The notes: generated by a model from the letters alone, not told the origin. A DNA stretch of 64,000 bases from Pseudomonadota bacterium (GCA_023418595.1 JAEZZI010000020.1:79182-143181); one strand, 5' to 3'. Shown: positions 17,550 through 26,870, counted from the first letter of the stretch. Program-made: numbers and translations.

Positions 17550-18734
17550 GTGGCCGTGGTCGAGGAAGCGCCCAGCGACGCGCCGCCGCCCGGTGGCGAC
17601 GCCATCGAATATCGTCTGCGTCAGCAGCGCATCCTCGCCGAATTCGGCATGGTTGCGCTGCGGTCGCGCGATATCGCTGCATTGCTTCAGCGCGCGACCG
17701 AGTTGTGCGCGCAGGGCATGTCCTCCAGCCATTGCAAGTTTCTCGATGCGCCCGATGGCGACGACCGCATGAAGCTGGTCGCCGGTGTCGGCTGGGAACC
17801 CGGAATGGTGGGCCATGCGACGCTGGGCGCTGACACGGCGTCGCCCGCCGGTTTCGCTTTCAAGACCGGCGAGGCGGTTATTTCCAATCACCTGGAGCAG
17901 GAAGAGCGTTTCCGCACGCCGGAGTTGATGGCCGAGCACTCGATCCGCCGCGCGATCAACGTGCTCGTCGATGCCGATGGCAAACGATATGGCGTGCTCG
18001 AAGTCGACAGCCCGAATGACGGCAAGTTCGACGAGGACGATCTGGCGTTCATGCAGGGCTTCGCCAACCTGATCGGCGTTGCGATCGAGCGGCAACAGGC
18101 CGAGGCGAAGCTGTCCGCCGCGATCGAATATCAGGAGATGCTGACGCGCGAGGCGTCGCACCGTGTCAAGAACAGCCTGGCGATGGTGTCGTCGATGCTG
18201 GAACTTCAGATGCGCGAGGACGACGATCCGCGCATCCAGCGTCTGCTGGGCGACGCGCAGGCGCGGATCACCGCGATCGCGCAGACGCACGACCGGCTGT
18301 GGCGCGGCGACAAGGTGGGGCTGGTCGATCTGAACGATCTGGCGTGCGGCCTTGCGGAAACGCTGGCCGAAACCGCGCCCGCGCACACCGTGCATTGCCA
18401 TGCCGACCCGGTGGTCATCAGCGCCGACGCGGCGATTCCGATCGGCCTGATCCTGACCGAGTTGCTGACCAACGCAATCAAATACGCCTATGACGAGGCA
18501 GGTGGCGAGATCGAGGTGCGGATCGAGGCGAAGGACGGCCAGCTGGTCCTGACCGTCACCGACCACGGCCACGGCATGCCCGCCGATTTCGATCCCGAGG
18601 CGGTGGCGCGCACCAGCCTGGGCACGCGGATGATTACGAGCCTGGCGCGCCAACTGCGCGGCGAAGTCGCATACGAAGACGCCGCCCCCGGCACCCGCGC
18701 GCAGGTGACAATGCCCGATCCGCGCGAGGGGTGA
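17550..18734 (+). CDS. GAF-domain sensor histidine kinase (HisKA_2 / HWE-like)
   Basis: A 394-residue soluble sensor kinase without membrane segments. A GAF domain spans about residues 25-175 (VEVDSPNDGKFDEDD, then ALQGFANL-type end). The dimerisation domain is of the HisKA_2 type with phospho-accepting H204 in EASHRVKNSL, and the HATPase domain has LTELLTNAIKYA (N box) and VTDHGHGMPADFD (G1). Such kinases in sphingomonads often feed the general stress response PhyR-type system. The cognate regulator is not adjacent. It begins with GTG five bases after the ettA stop, so it is probably co-transcribed with ettA. Confidence 0.93.
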   Translation: MAVVEEAPSDAPPPGGDAIEYRLRQQRILAEFGMVALRSRDIAALLQRATELCAQGMSSSHCKFLDAPDGDDRMKLVAGVGWEPGMVGHATLGADTASPAGFAFKTGEAVISNHLEQEERFRTPELMAEHSIRRAINVLVDADGKRYGVLEVDSPNDGKFDEDDLAFMQGFANLIGVAIERQQAEAKLSAAIEYQEMLTREASHRVKNSLAMVSSMLELQMREDDDPRIQRLLGDAQARITAIAQTHDRLWRGDKVGLVDLNDLACGLAETLAETAPAHTVHCHADPVVISADAAIPIGLILTELLTNAIKYAYDEAGGEIEVRIEAKDGQLVLTVTDHGHGMPADFDPEAVARTSLGTRMITSLARQLRGEVAYEDAAPGTRAQVTMPDPREG

Positions 18735-18746
18735 GGGGCAAGGCGC

Positions 18747-19322
18747 TTAAAGGCGCGTGGTATCCACCGTGATTCCGAGCGACACGGTTTCGATCGGCTG
18801 ACCGAAGGCCAATTGCTCGCAACACGCGAAATCGCCGGAGGCTGGATCGGCAAAGCGATGGAGCAGGCGGGTGCCAAGATCGACCACACAATATTCGGCA
18901 ATGCGAGCCTTTGCGTAAAGCAGGCGCTTCTCATTCAGGTCGATGGGCAGCGTGGCATCCGATACTTCGACGATCAGCGCCACCGACGCGACGGGGATGG
19001 GGCCATCGCCATGCGGCTCGCTGGTCACGACGATGTCAGGCTCGGGAGCGGAATCGGGGGGAATCGCGACGGTCGCTTCGGTCAGCGGGCGGACATGCTC
19101 CTTTCCGCTCAGGGCGTCGCGCAGCGCGTCGTAAAGCTCCATCTTGGCGAGGGCGTGGGGGCGGTGCTGCGCATTCATGAACAGTATTTCCCCCGCGATC
19201 AGTTCGGTCTTTTCGTAACTCGCAAACGCGCCTTCGCGGTCGAGCGCGAGATAATCCTCGACCCGGAGTTTGAGCGGCAGATGCGCGGTGTTGAGCGGGC
19301 GGTGTTCGGTCATTGGCGACAT
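18747..19322 (-). CDS. Uma2-family (DUF820) putative PD-(D/E)XK nuclease
   Basis: A 191-residue Uma2 protein. Visible motifs are PEPDIVV and IVEVSDATLPIDLNEKRLLYAKARIAEYCVVDL, the core of this restriction-endonuclease-like fold. The family is frequent in cyanobacteria and sparse in proteobacteria, and no biological role is firmly known. The MT codons at 19313 could be the true start (MTEHRPLN). It is convergent with the kinase gene and follows putP on the same strand after 30 bases, though a functional link is not expected. Confidence 0.9.
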   Translation of the reverse strand: MSPMTEHRPLNTAHLPLKLRVEDYLALDREGAFASYEKTELIAGEILFMNAQHRPHALAKMELYDALRDALSGKEHVRPLTEATVAIPPDSAPEPDIVVTSEPHGDGPIPVASVALIVEVSDATLPIDLNEKRLLYAKARIAEYCVVDLGTRLLHRFADPASGDFACCEQLAFGQPIETVSLGITVDTTRL

Positions 19323-19352
19323 GCTATCACAACGCCCGCCCGCGCGCGACGT

Positions 19353-20792
19353 TCACGCCGGTTCGACGCGCGCAGTCGCTTTCCCGCTTTCCATCAGGCT
19401 GACGATGACGATCGCGGCGAAGGATACCGCAAAGCCCGGCACGATTTCGTAGAGCGTGTCGCTAAGCCCAGCGAAAATCCACACGCCGACGGTTGCCGCG
19501 CCCGACAGGATGCCTGCGAGCGCGCCGTTGCGGGTCGTCTTTTCCCACATCAGGCTGAGCAGGATCAGCGGGCCGAACGCGGCGCCGAACCCGGCCCAGG
19601 CGTTGGAGACGATCGACAGCACCGAACTGTCGGGATCGCGCGCCATGAAGATCGCGACCAGCGCCACCGCCAGCACCGACAGGCGCCCGGTCAGCACCAG
19701 TTCGCGCTGGCTCGCCTCTCGACGGAAGAAGCGGCGGTAATAATCCTCGGTGATCGAGCTGGACGACACCAGCAGCTGCGAGCTGATCGTCGACATGATC
19801 GCGGCCAGGATCGCCGCCAGCAGGAAGCCAGAGACCCAGTCGTTGAACAGCACCTTTGTCAGGACGATGAAGATCGTCTCGGGATCGGAGAGCGTCTGGC
19901 CCTGCGCGGTCATGTAGGCGAGGCCTGCAAAGCCCGTCCCCAGCGCGCCGACCAACGTCACCAGCATCCAGCCCATGCCGATATTGCGCGCGGTGGGCAC
20001 GTCGGCGACCGACCGGATCGCCATGAAGCGGACGATGATGTGCGGCTGGCCGAAATAGCCCAGACCCCATGCCAGCGCGGAGATCAGGCCGAGCAGGCCG
20101 ACGCCTTCGAACCAGTCGAGCCGGCTGGGATCGACCGAGCGCACCAGGTCCATCGACACGTCCCAGCCGCCCGCCATCTGAAGTGCGACGACCGGCACGA
20201 CGATCATCGCGAAGAACATGATGACGCCCTGGACGAAATCGGTCAGGCTGACCGCCAGGAAACCGCCGAACAGCGTATAGGCGACGACCACCCCCGCGGT
20301 GACCCACAGGCCGACGGTATAGGATTGGCCGAGCGCGGAATCGAACAGCTTGCCGCCAGCGACGAGGCCCGATGCGGTATAGACCGTGAAGAAAACGATG
20401 ATGACGGCGGAGGAGACGACGCGCAGCACGTCGCCCTTGGGAAAGCGTTTGCCCAGATAATCGGGGATCGTCAGCGCATCGCCTACCGCGACGGTGCGTT
20501 CGCGCAGGCGCGGCGCGACCAGCATCCAGTTGGCGAGCGCCCCCAGCGCCAGCCCGATCCCGATCCACATCGCGGACAGCCCGCTGGCGAACATCGCCCC
20601 CGGCAGCCCCAGCATCAGCCAGCCCGACATGTCGGACGCGCCCGCGCTGAGCGCCGTGACGCCGGGGCCGAGCGACCTGCCACCCAGCACATAGCCATCG
20701 ATATCGCTGGTGGATTTGCGCCACGCATAGACGCCGATGCCCAGCATCAGGATGAAATAAAGGGTGAGCGCTACGATTTCGCCTGTTCTCAT
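19353..20792 (-). CDS. putP: sodium/proline symporter
   Basis: A 479-residue SSS-family transporter with about 13 membrane segments. It starts GEIVALTLYFILMLGIGVYAWRK, contains GGRSLGPGVTALSAGASDMSGWLMLGLPG (the Na+ and proline binding region of PutP), SLTDFVQGVIMFFAMIVVP and YFGQPHIIVRFMAI. These are PutP hallmarks, so Na+/L-proline uptake at the inner membrane is the likely role. Start at ATG 20792. No putA is nearby. Confidence 0.93.
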   Translation of the reverse strand: MRTGEIVALTLYFILMLGIGVYAWRKSTSDIDGYVLGGRSLGPGVTALSAGASDMSGWLMLGLPGAMFASGLSAMWIGIGLALGALANWMLVAPRLRERTVAVGDALTIPDYLGKRFPKGDVLRVVSSAVIIVFFTVYTASGLVAGGKLFDSALGQSYTVGLWVTAGVVVAYTLFGGFLAVSLTDFVQGVIMFFAMIVVPVVALQMAGGWDVSMDLVRSVDPSRLDWFEGVGLLGLISALAWGLGYFGQPHIIVRFMAIRSVADVPTARNIGMGWMLVTLVGALGTGFAGLAYMTAQGQTLSDPETIFIVLTKVLFNDWVSGFLLAAILAAIMSTISSQLLVSSSSITEDYYRRFFRREASQRELVLTGRLSVLAVALVAIFMARDPDSSVLSIVSNAWAGFGAAFGPLILLSLMWEKTTRNGALAGILSGAATVGVWIFAGLSDTLYEIVPGFAVSFAAIVIVSLMESGKATARVEPA

Positions 20793-20925
20793 GGCACGGG
20801 GGTGTAACAATCGCGACGGGGGCTGGCCACCCCGTGCCCCGAATCATTGCAAACAATCCCCATCGATTCGTTTCCAACTTCTTTCGAGACGAACGGAGAG
20901 GTTTTGGCTTGAGCTTGGGCCGATC

Positions 20926-21672
20926 CTACCGCAACCGCTTCACGAACAAATGCCCGCCTTCGCGGCGTTCGGTCTGGAAATTGGGGATCTTCTCGATCAG
21001 GTCGGACAGTCGCCGAAAGCCATAATTGCGAACATCGAAACTCGATCGGTTGCCTGCGCGCTGGCCGATTTCGGAGACGCTGGCATAGCCTTTCTCGTCG
21101 CGCTTCGACGCGTTGTAGGCGTCGATCAGCACCGCGAGCACATCGGCGTCGAGGGGCGATCCGCTGGCCTTGGTTTCCGCCGCCGCTGCGTTTGCCTCCA
21201 CCCGCTCGCTTTCATGCGCCTTTACCAGCGCGCCGACATTGATGAAGCGGGTGCAGGCTTGGCGAAACCCCTCCGGCGTGCGGTCGGTGCCGAAGCCGTA
21301 AACCGGCACGCCTTCCTGGCGGATACGCATGGCGAGCGGCATAAAATCGCTGTCCGACGACATAAGGCCAAAGCCGGTGACGCGTCCGCGAAACAGCAGG
21401 TCCATCGCATCGATGGTCATCCGCATGTCAGTCGCGTTCTTGCCCTTGGTGATGTCGAATTGCTGAAACGGTTCGAGCGCGTGTTTGAGCGCAAGGTCGG
21501 CCCAGCCTTTGAGCGCAGGCTTCTTCCAGTTGCCGTACACGCGCCGGATATTGACCGTGCCCAGTTCGGCAAGGACGGTCAGCGCCGGGTCGATGGCTGC
21601 CGGGGACGCATTGTCGGCGTCGATCAGCAGCGCGATGTTGCCGGGGCGGGTGGAGCCGTTTTCGCCGTTCAT
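20926..21672 (-). CDS. NYN (PIN-like) domain protein with OST-HTH-like C-terminus
   Basis: A 248-residue protein, LabA/MARF1-like in layout. The N-terminal NYN domain (residues ~12-140) has the acidic metal-site set LLIDADNAS, ATDMRMTIDAMD and GLMSSDSDFMPL, so it is a predicted RNase. The C-terminal ~75 residues (VLAVLIDAYNASKRDEKGYASVSEIGQRAGNRSSFDVRNYGFRRLSDLIEKIPNF) fit the OST-HTH/LOTUS RNA-binding module. Its RNA target is unknown. It is flanked by family A repeats on both sides (20864 partial, 21718). Confidence 0.9.
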   Translation of the reverse strand: MNGENGSTRPGNIALLIDADNASPAAIDPALTVLAELGTVNIRRVYGNWKKPALKGWADLALKHALEPFQQFDITKGKNATDMRMTIDAMDLLFRGRVTGFGLMSSDSDFMPLAMRIRQEGVPVYGFGTDRTPEGFRQACTRFINVGALVKAHESERVEANAAAAETKASGSPLDADVLAVLIDAYNASKRDEKGYASVSEIGQRAGNRSSFDVRNYGFRRLSDLIEKIPNFQTERREGGHLFVKRLR

Positions 21673-21717
21673 GGGGGGCCTTTCAGAAGTCGTGACGTTC
21701 GTCCCGCCACCCCCTTA

Positions 21718-21774
21718 CCCGTTCGTTTCAGGCGAAGTCGAGAAACGCGACCGGAGCGCGCGACACGAACGGGC
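21718..21774. repeat. dispersed palindromic repeat, family A (short copy)
   Basis: CCCGTTCGTTTCAGGCGAAG at one end and GACACGAACGGG at the other. It sits just upstream of the NYN gene and downstream of the greB-like gene. Confidence 0.75.
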
Positions 21775-21783
21775 AAGGGGCAA

Positions 21784-22266
21784 TCACGAAACCGGATATT
21801 CGATCGCCATGACCTCATAGTCGATCGCGCCTGCGGGCAATTCGACCCGCCGCACATCGCCCACCTTTGCCCCGCGCAGGGCGCGAGCGATCGGCGAATT
21901 CCACCCCACGCGCCCCGCACCCGCATCGGCCTCGTCATCGCCGACCAGGTTCAGCGTGCGTTGGTTGTCATCCTCATCCGCGATGGTGACGGTTGCCCCG
22001 AACCAGATTTTGGAGGTGTCGGGCTGGGCGGCGGGATCGACGACCTTGGCCGCCTTCATTCGCCGCGACAGCCAGCCCAGGCGCCGGTCGATCTCGCGCA
22101 ATCGCTTGCGGCCATAGATGTAATCGCCGTTTTCCGACCGGTCGCCATTGCCCGCCGCCCACGAAATCGTCTCGATCAACGCCGGGCGCTCGGTTGCGAA
22201 CAGCGCGTCATATTCGCTGCGCAGCGCGGCGTAGCCTTTCGGGGTGATGTAGTTGGGACGGTCCAT
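21784..22266 (-). CDS. greB: transcription elongation factor GreB-like
   Basis: A 160-residue Gre factor: an N-terminal coiled coil that enters the RNA polymerase secondary channel (YITPKGYAALRSEYDALFATERP ... GDRSENGDYIYGRKRLREIDRRLGWLSRRM) with the two acidic tip residues in SENGDY, and a C-terminal FKBP-like domain (IWFGATVTIADEDDNQRTLNLVGDDEAD ... WNSPIARALRGAKVGD). The YGRKRLREIDRR pattern fits GreB better than GreA. It stimulates cleavage of backtracked transcripts. Confidence 0.93.
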   Translation of the reverse strand: MDRPNYITPKGYAALRSEYDALFATERPALIETISWAAGNGDRSENGDYIYGRKRLREIDRRLGWLSRRMKAAKVVDPAAQPDTSKIWFGATVTIADEDDNQRTLNLVGDDEADAGAGRVGWNSPIARALRGAKVGDVRRVELPAGAIDYEVMAIEYPVS

Positions 22267-22298
22267 CCGATGCTTATCTACTTAACACCAACCCAAAA

Positions 22299-22407
22299 CG
22301 TCACCCCGGACTTGTTCCGGGGTCCACCGGGCGGCACGCAATACGCAAGAAGCTCATGCGATGCGCGGGGCGGCTTGGTGGACCCCGGAACAAGTCCGGG
22401 GTGACGT
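22299..22407. repeat. dispersed palindromic repeat, family B (best-conserved copy)
   Basis: GTCACCCCGGACTTGTTCCG and its exact reverse complement GGAACAAGTCCGGGGTGAC (plus shared GTCCACC / GGTGGAC next to them) with a ~55-base spacer. It lies between the lytic transglycosylase and greB genes, both minus strand. Confidence 0.9.
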
Positions 22408-22428
22408 TGTGGTTTGGGACACATTCCG

Positions 22429-24456
22429 TCACCGCGGCGGGCGCCGTCCCAGATACCAGCTGACATGATACGGCCCGCGCGACTTGGCGCGGGCGGGGTG
22501 CATCAGGTCGTATACCACGGCATTTTCGATCACGCGCTGGACGTAGTTCTTGGTTTCGAAGAACGGAATATCCTCGATCCAGTCGAGCATATCGACAGTG
22601 CCGCTGCGCGGGTCGCCGTTCGACGCCAGCCATCTGTTCATGTTGCCCTGGCCCGCATTATAGGCGGCAAGCGCGAGCACATGGTTGCCGTTCTGGTCGA
22701 GCCGCCGCTGGAAATAGCTCGATCCCAGCTGGATATTGTAATTGGTGTCGTTGGTGAGCGAGGCGGGCTGGTAGCTCATGCCCAACGTCCGCGCGACGTC
22801 GCGGGCGGTGCCGGGCATCAGCTGCATCAGGCCGCGCGCGCCCGCATGGCTGACCGCGCCGCGATCGAATTCGCTTTCCTGGCGCGCGATCGAATGGATC
22901 ATCGTCCAGCTGCTGGCGTACTGGTTCGGCACCGACACGGTGGGGAAGCCCGCGCCGACAAATTGCTGCAGGCGGTTGTTGAGTGCCGACTTGCCGACCC
23001 AGACCGCCATTTCGGGGCGACCCAGCATTCGCGACAGCTCAAGGCCCAGCGCATGATCGGCTTCGCTGGTGGCGTCGGCGGCAATCTGGCGAAGGAACAG
23101 CGCCTGGTCGCGGCGATCGCCCTGCGCGCCGAGATATTGTGCGGCGCGGACCACGCCCTGCTGAAAATAGGCCTGCCGGATATTGGGCGCGACGTTGAGC
23201 GCCGGGGTGGGCGGGGGCGGACGCAGCGGCTGGCCGCTCTGTTCGATTGCCAGCATGCCGTAGAAGAGCTGGGGATATTCGCTCGCCTGGCGGTAATAAT
23301 TGGCGGCGACATCGCGCTGCCCGGCAATTTCCGCCGCGCGGCCCGCCCAGTACAGCCCCTTCGACCGGGTCTGCGCGGTGCGCGATCCGTTGCCATAGCG
23401 CGAATACATCCCGATGGCATCGGCAGGGCGCCCCATATAGCGATGCGCCATCTGGCCCGCGAGCCAGGTCAGGCTGGTATAATCGTCGCGGATGCCAAGC
23501 GACATCGCCGAGACATCGGTACCGGTGGGAAACGCGTCGTCGACCTGGCGCGCGATATTATAGGCGACGGCATATTGCCGGTCGTTGGCCGCCCCGCGCG
23601 CATTGGCGAGCAGCACTTCATACCATTTTTCGGGGTCGCTCGGGCGATGGGTCAGCCCGTTGCGCGGCTGGGCGAGATAGTTGCGCGCGGCGATGCTGTT
23701 GCCGGTGTCGCGCAGCCAGCTGGCGCGATCGGCGATATAGCCCGCGTCGCCGCGGCCCATCGTTTCTGCCGATGCGGCAAGGCTCGCCGCATCGGGCGCG
23801 CGGGTCCGCATCGCGAGGCGCGCAGCGAAGACCGGACGGCGCGCGGAGGATACATAGGATAGCTGGCGGCTGGCCGCGCTCGTTCCGCCCTGCCACAACA
23901 GCGCGTCCATCCGCTCGTCATGATCGGCAGGCGTCAGGCTGGGGCCGTAAACCCCGATCAGCGTCGCTTCGTCCTGCGGGCGCAGCGCCCCCATTGTCCA
24001 GGCGGCGCGGGCCTGGATGGTTGCTTCGTTTCGCCTGCCGGTCGCCATCAGCGCCTCTGCATAACGCAGCTTGCCCGCTGCGGTCAGCGGCGGGAACTGG
24101 CCGAAGAAGCGCGCGACCAACGCCGGGTTTTCCGCGCCCGATCCCAGCGACGTCTCCGCCGCCGATCGCCGTCCGGTCTCCCCCGGCCAACCGGGATTGG
24201 CGAGCAGGAAATTGGCGTAGGCGGAAAAAGGCAGATTGTCCGACTGGCGGATGCGTCGCCATTCGGTGACGGCATTGCCGATCGCATAGTCGCTCGACGC
24301 TTGCGGGATGGCCTGAACCACCTCCTGCGGCGCGGGCGCCAGCGCGGGCATTGCCGTCGCGAGGGTTGCGATTGTCTGTTGTCCTGGGGGCGTAAGTACG
24401 GCGAGTCCGGATACGCCGGCGAACAACAGGCCGATTTTGATCGTGGAGAATGCCAT
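22429..24456 (-). CDS. soluble lytic murein transglycosylase, Slt-type
   Basis: A 675-residue periplasmic enzyme that cleaves peptidoglycan to 1,6-anhydro-muropeptides. An N-terminal hydrophobic stretch (residues ~5-23) is a signal sequence or anchor. A long alpha-helical superhelix (U/L domains) with repeated helix pairs follows. The C-terminal SLT domain has catalytic glutamate around residue 525 in ARQESEFDRGAVSHAGARGLMQLMP and later AYNAGQGNMNRWL, LDWIEDIPFFETKNYVQRVIEN, all typical. It is divergent from dapA with a 72-base gap. Confidence 0.95.
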   Translation of the reverse strand: MAFSTIKIGLLFAGVSGLAVLTPPGQQTIATLATAMPALAPAPQEVVQAIPQASSDYAIGNAVTEWRRIRQSDNLPFSAYANFLLANPGWPGETGRRSAAETSLGSGAENPALVARFFGQFPPLTAAGKLRYAEALMATGRRNEATIQARAAWTMGALRPQDEATLIGVYGPSLTPADHDERMDALLWQGGTSAASRQLSYVSSARRPVFAARLAMRTRAPDAASLAASAETMGRGDAGYIADRASWLRDTGNSIAARNYLAQPRNGLTHRPSDPEKWYEVLLANARGAANDRQYAVAYNIARQVDDAFPTGTDVSAMSLGIRDDYTSLTWLAGQMAHRYMGRPADAIGMYSRYGNGSRTAQTRSKGLYWAGRAAEIAGQRDVAANYYRQASEYPQLFYGMLAIEQSGQPLRPPPPTPALNVAPNIRQAYFQQGVVRAAQYLGAQGDRRDQALFLRQIAADATSEADHALGLELSRMLGRPEMAVWVGKSALNNRLQQFVGAGFPTVSVPNQYASSWTMIHSIARQESEFDRGAVSHAGARGLMQLMPGTARDVARTLGMSYQPASLTNDTNYNIQLGSSYFQRRLDQNGNHVLALAAYNAGQGNMNRWLASNGDPRSGTVDMLDWIEDIPFFETKNYVQRVIENAVVYDLMHPARAKSRGPYHVSWYLGRRPPR

Positions 24457-24528
24457 GGATGGACATGATACGGAATCCCCCCCTATCTGCTAGTCCCGAT
24501 TACGGCTTTTCTGGAGTTTTTTAAGGGC

Positions 24529-25407
24529 ATGTTCTCTGGCTCGATCCCGGCGCTGATTACGCCGTTCCGTAACGGCGAATTTGCGGAAGGCGATTTTCGC
24601 CAGTTCGTCGATTGGCAGATCGAACAGGGTTCCTCCGCGCTGGTCGCGTGCGGGACGACGGGTGAGGCCGCGACGCTGTCGGCGGACGAGCATTTTCATG
24701 TCGTGCGGGTGTGCGTCGATCAAGCCTCAGGGCGGGTGCCGGTGATCGCGGGCGCGGGGTCGAACGATACGCGCGTCGCCTGCGACAATATCCGCGCCGC
24801 AAAAGATGCGGGTGCGGCGGCCGCGCTGATGGTCCCGCCCTATTACAACCGCCCCAATCAGGAAGGCATCTTCCGCCATTTCGAAGCGGTCGTGGCCGCA
24901 AGCGACTTGCCGATCGTCCTCTACAATGTGCCGGGCCGCACGGTCACCGACATGGCAGTGGAGACGGTCGCGCGCATCGCCAGGGCATTCCCCAGCGTCG
25001 TCGGCATCAAGGACGCGACCGGTCAGATCCACCGTGTCTCCGCCACCCGCGCCGAATGCGGACCGGATTTCGTCCAGCTATCAGGCAATGACGAACTCGC
25101 GCTGGCGTTCAATGCGACAGGCGGCACGGGCTGCATTTCGGTCACCGCCAATGTTGCCCCGCGACTGTGCGCGGATTTCCAGGCAGCGTGCGCGGGTGGC
25201 GATTGGGCAAAGGCGCTCGACCTCCACGATCGCCTGTTCGCGCTGCACATCGCGCTGTTCACGGACGCCTCGCCGGGTCCGGTCAAATATGCGGTAGGCA
25301 ACGTGCTCGATGGCTTCCCGACTGACCTCCGCCTGCCGATGACGGCGGCGAGTGAGGCGAGCCGCAAGGCGGTGGATGCGGCGATGGTGCGGGCGGGATT
25401 GTTATGA
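24529..25407 (+). CDS. dapA: 4-hydroxy-tetrahydrodipicolinate synthase
   Basis: A 292-residue TIM-barrel enzyme that condenses pyruvate with aspartate semialdehyde in lysine and diaminopimelate synthesis. Seen: GTTGEAATL pyruvate-binding loop, catalytic Y132 in VLYNVPGRT and the Schiff-base K161 in VVGIKDATG. Length matches E. coli DapA. A TTTTTAAGGGC sequence precedes ATG 24529. The last four bases overlap the start of the small downstream gene. Confidence 0.96.
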   Translation: MFSGSIPALITPFRNGEFAEGDFRQFVDWQIEQGSSALVACGTTGEAATLSADEHFHVVRVCVDQASGRVPVIAGAGSNDTRVACDNIRAAKDAGAAAALMVPPYYNRPNQEGIFRHFEAVVAASDLPIVLYNVPGRTVTDMAVETVARIARAFPSVVGIKDATGQIHRVSATRAECGPDFVQLSGNDELALAFNATGGTGCISVTANVAPRLCADFQAACAGGDWAKALDLHDRLFALHIALFTDASPGPVKYAVGNVLDGFPTDLRLPMTAASEASRKAVDAAMVRAGLL

Positions 25408-25700
25408 GTGAGAAATGGACGAATGACGAACTGATTGCAGCGGTCGATGTATATGTCTCGATGCTTGAAGCGTCGAACCGTGGGGAAACAGTCGTAAAAT
25501 CAGACGAAATAAGAACGCTATTGTCTGGACGCCTGACTGGCCGCACGAAGGGTTCTGTCGAATATCGATTTGCGAATATCTCGGCGGTTTTGGAAACTGC
25601 TGGCAAGCCCTGGCTTGAGGGGTACGTCCCCGCGCGCAACGTCGGTCCGACCAACGAAAAGAAGATCCGCGCCATGTTGATGGAGCGGGGATTGATCTGA
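25404..25700 (+). CDS. small protein resembling the N-terminal head module of McrA/HNH-type restriction proteins
   Basis: A 98-residue protein reading WTNDELIAAVDVYVSMLEASN, then GRLTGRTKGSVEYRFANISAVLE and a GYVPARNVG ending. From memory this pattern (W-[ST]-x2-EL...AxVxxYxxML...RxxGSVExRxxNISAVL...G...GYxPAxNVG) stands at the front of ScoMcrA-like and DUF3883-type HNH endonucleases, but here it is the whole protein: no nuclease follows. The codons are visibly more AT-rich than dapA and smpB. It overlaps the dapA stop by ATGA and so is co-translated. Whether it has a role of its own or is a remnant is unknown. Confidence 0.75.
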   Translation: MSEKWTNDELIAAVDVYVSMLEASNRGETVVKSDEIRTLLSGRLTGRTKGSVEYRFANISAVLETAGKPWLEGYVPARNVGPTNEKKIRAMLMERGLI

Positions 25701-25756
25701 ATTGCGCGGAAGTCTGCTTCCCTTTCGCCGCCACACCTCCTATCTCGCGCCCAGCA

Positions 25757-26239
25757 ATGCCCCGTCCGCGCCCCGAAACCTTCGACAAAGTGAAAACCGT
25801 CGCCGAAAACCGGCGCGCGCGGTTCGATTATTTCATCGAGCAGAAATTCGAAGCAGGGATCGCGCTGTCGGGGACCGAGGTGAAATCGCTGCGCTTCGGC
25901 GAGGGGTCGATTGCCGAGGCCTATGCCGAGGTGCGTGACGAGGCGGTGTGGCTGGTCAACGCCAACATTCCCGAATTCAGCCACGGCAACCGGTTCAATC
26001 ACGAACCCAAGCGCCCGCGTAAACTGCTCCTTCATGCGCGGGAGATAAACAAGCTCCACGGCGCGGTTGCGCGCGAGGGGATGACCCTCGTGCCGCTGTC
26101 CATCTATTTCAACGGTCGCGGGCGGGCCAAGGTCGAACTCGCGCTGGCCAAGGGCAAGAAGGTCCATGACAAGCGCGACACGATCAAGGAACGCGACTGG
26201 AGCCGCGACAAGCAGCGGCTCCTGCGCGATCGCGGCTGA
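25757..26239 (+). CDS. smpB: SsrA-binding protein
   Basis: A 160-residue SmpB, partner of tmRNA in ribosome rescue. It contains AENRRARFDYFIEQKFEAGIALSGTEVKSLR, the EAYAEVRDEAVWLVNANIPEF block, a K-rich RKLLLHAREINKLHGAV stretch and the C-terminal KKVHDKRDTIKERDW helix. All are normal. The start is at ATG 25757. tmRNA itself is not in the window. Confidence 0.97.
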   Translation: MPRPRPETFDKVKTVAENRRARFDYFIEQKFEAGIALSGTEVKSLRFGEGSIAEAYAEVRDEAVWLVNANIPEFSHGNRFNHEPKRPRKLLLHAREINKLHGAVAREGMTLVPLSIYFNGRGRAKVELALAKGKKVHDKRDTIKERDWSRDKQRLLRDRG

Positions 26240-26243
26240 AGGC

Positions 26244-26813
26244 GTGGCGCACGACAAGCAGTTCGGCATGCGCGTCATCCGCTGGATCCAGCGGCAGATG
26301 CCGACGCGCGAGCAGATGGAGCGCAACAAGTGGCTCCGCCCGATCGCGCACCGCGTGCTCGCGCCCGAATTGTGGCGCTTTACCCGTCGCTCGGTGCCGC
26401 GCGGCGTTGCGCTGGGCATGGTGGCGGGGGTCATCATCCCGATCGCGCAGATTCCGGCAGCGGCCGCCTTTGCGCTTCCGCTGCGCGCCAATATCCCGGC
26501 GGCGGCGGCAACCACCTTCGTCACCAACCCGGCGACGACGCCCATCGTCTGGGTGATCGCCTATCGGGTCGGGCGCTGGCTGCTGCGCTGGGATGCGGAA
26601 ATCCCCGGCCAGCCGATGACCCAGGTGGCGAGCGATCCCAACTGGGTCCACTGGTTCATGGCCGAGGCCGGTCCGGCGACGATCGTCGGGCTGTTGTTCC
26701 TGGCGCTCGTCGGCGCAGTGCTGGGCTATGCGCTCAGCGCGATCGGCTGGCGGCTGTTCATCGCCAACAAATGGCGGCGGAGAAACAAGAGGATGCATCG
26801 GCCCAAGCCTTGA
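26244..26813 (+). CDS. DUF2062 inner-membrane protein
   Basis: A 189-residue membrane protein. The core reads SVPRGVALGMVAGVIIPIAQIPAAAAFALPLRANIPAAAATTFVTNPATTPIVWVIAYRVGRWLL, the DUF2062 signature with two to three membrane helices, and a last helix lies at about residues 148-172 (ATIVGLLFLALVGAVLGYAL). Function unknown. The start could be GTG 26244, four bases after the smpB stop, or ATG 26268. It probably shares the smpB transcript. Confidence 0.85.
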   Translation: MAHDKQFGMRVIRWIQRQMPTREQMERNKWLRPIAHRVLAPELWRFTRRSVPRGVALGMVAGVIIPIAQIPAAAAFALPLRANIPAAAATTFVTNPATTPIVWVIAYRVGRWLLRWDAEIPGQPMTQVASDPNWVHWFMAEAGPATIVGLLFLALVGAVLGYALSAIGWRLFIANKWRRRNKRMHRPKP

Positions 26814-26870
26814 TCCGGCGTATGATCGCGCTAAGACAGCGGCGATCAATTGTTTCAGGAGTGGGCAAAT

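Noticed and set aside
18813..20807. 664-codon plus-strand frame opposite Uma2 and putP
   Set aside because: Antisense to two clear genes; rich in Asp/Arg/His/Gln in the manner of GC-driven shadow frames.
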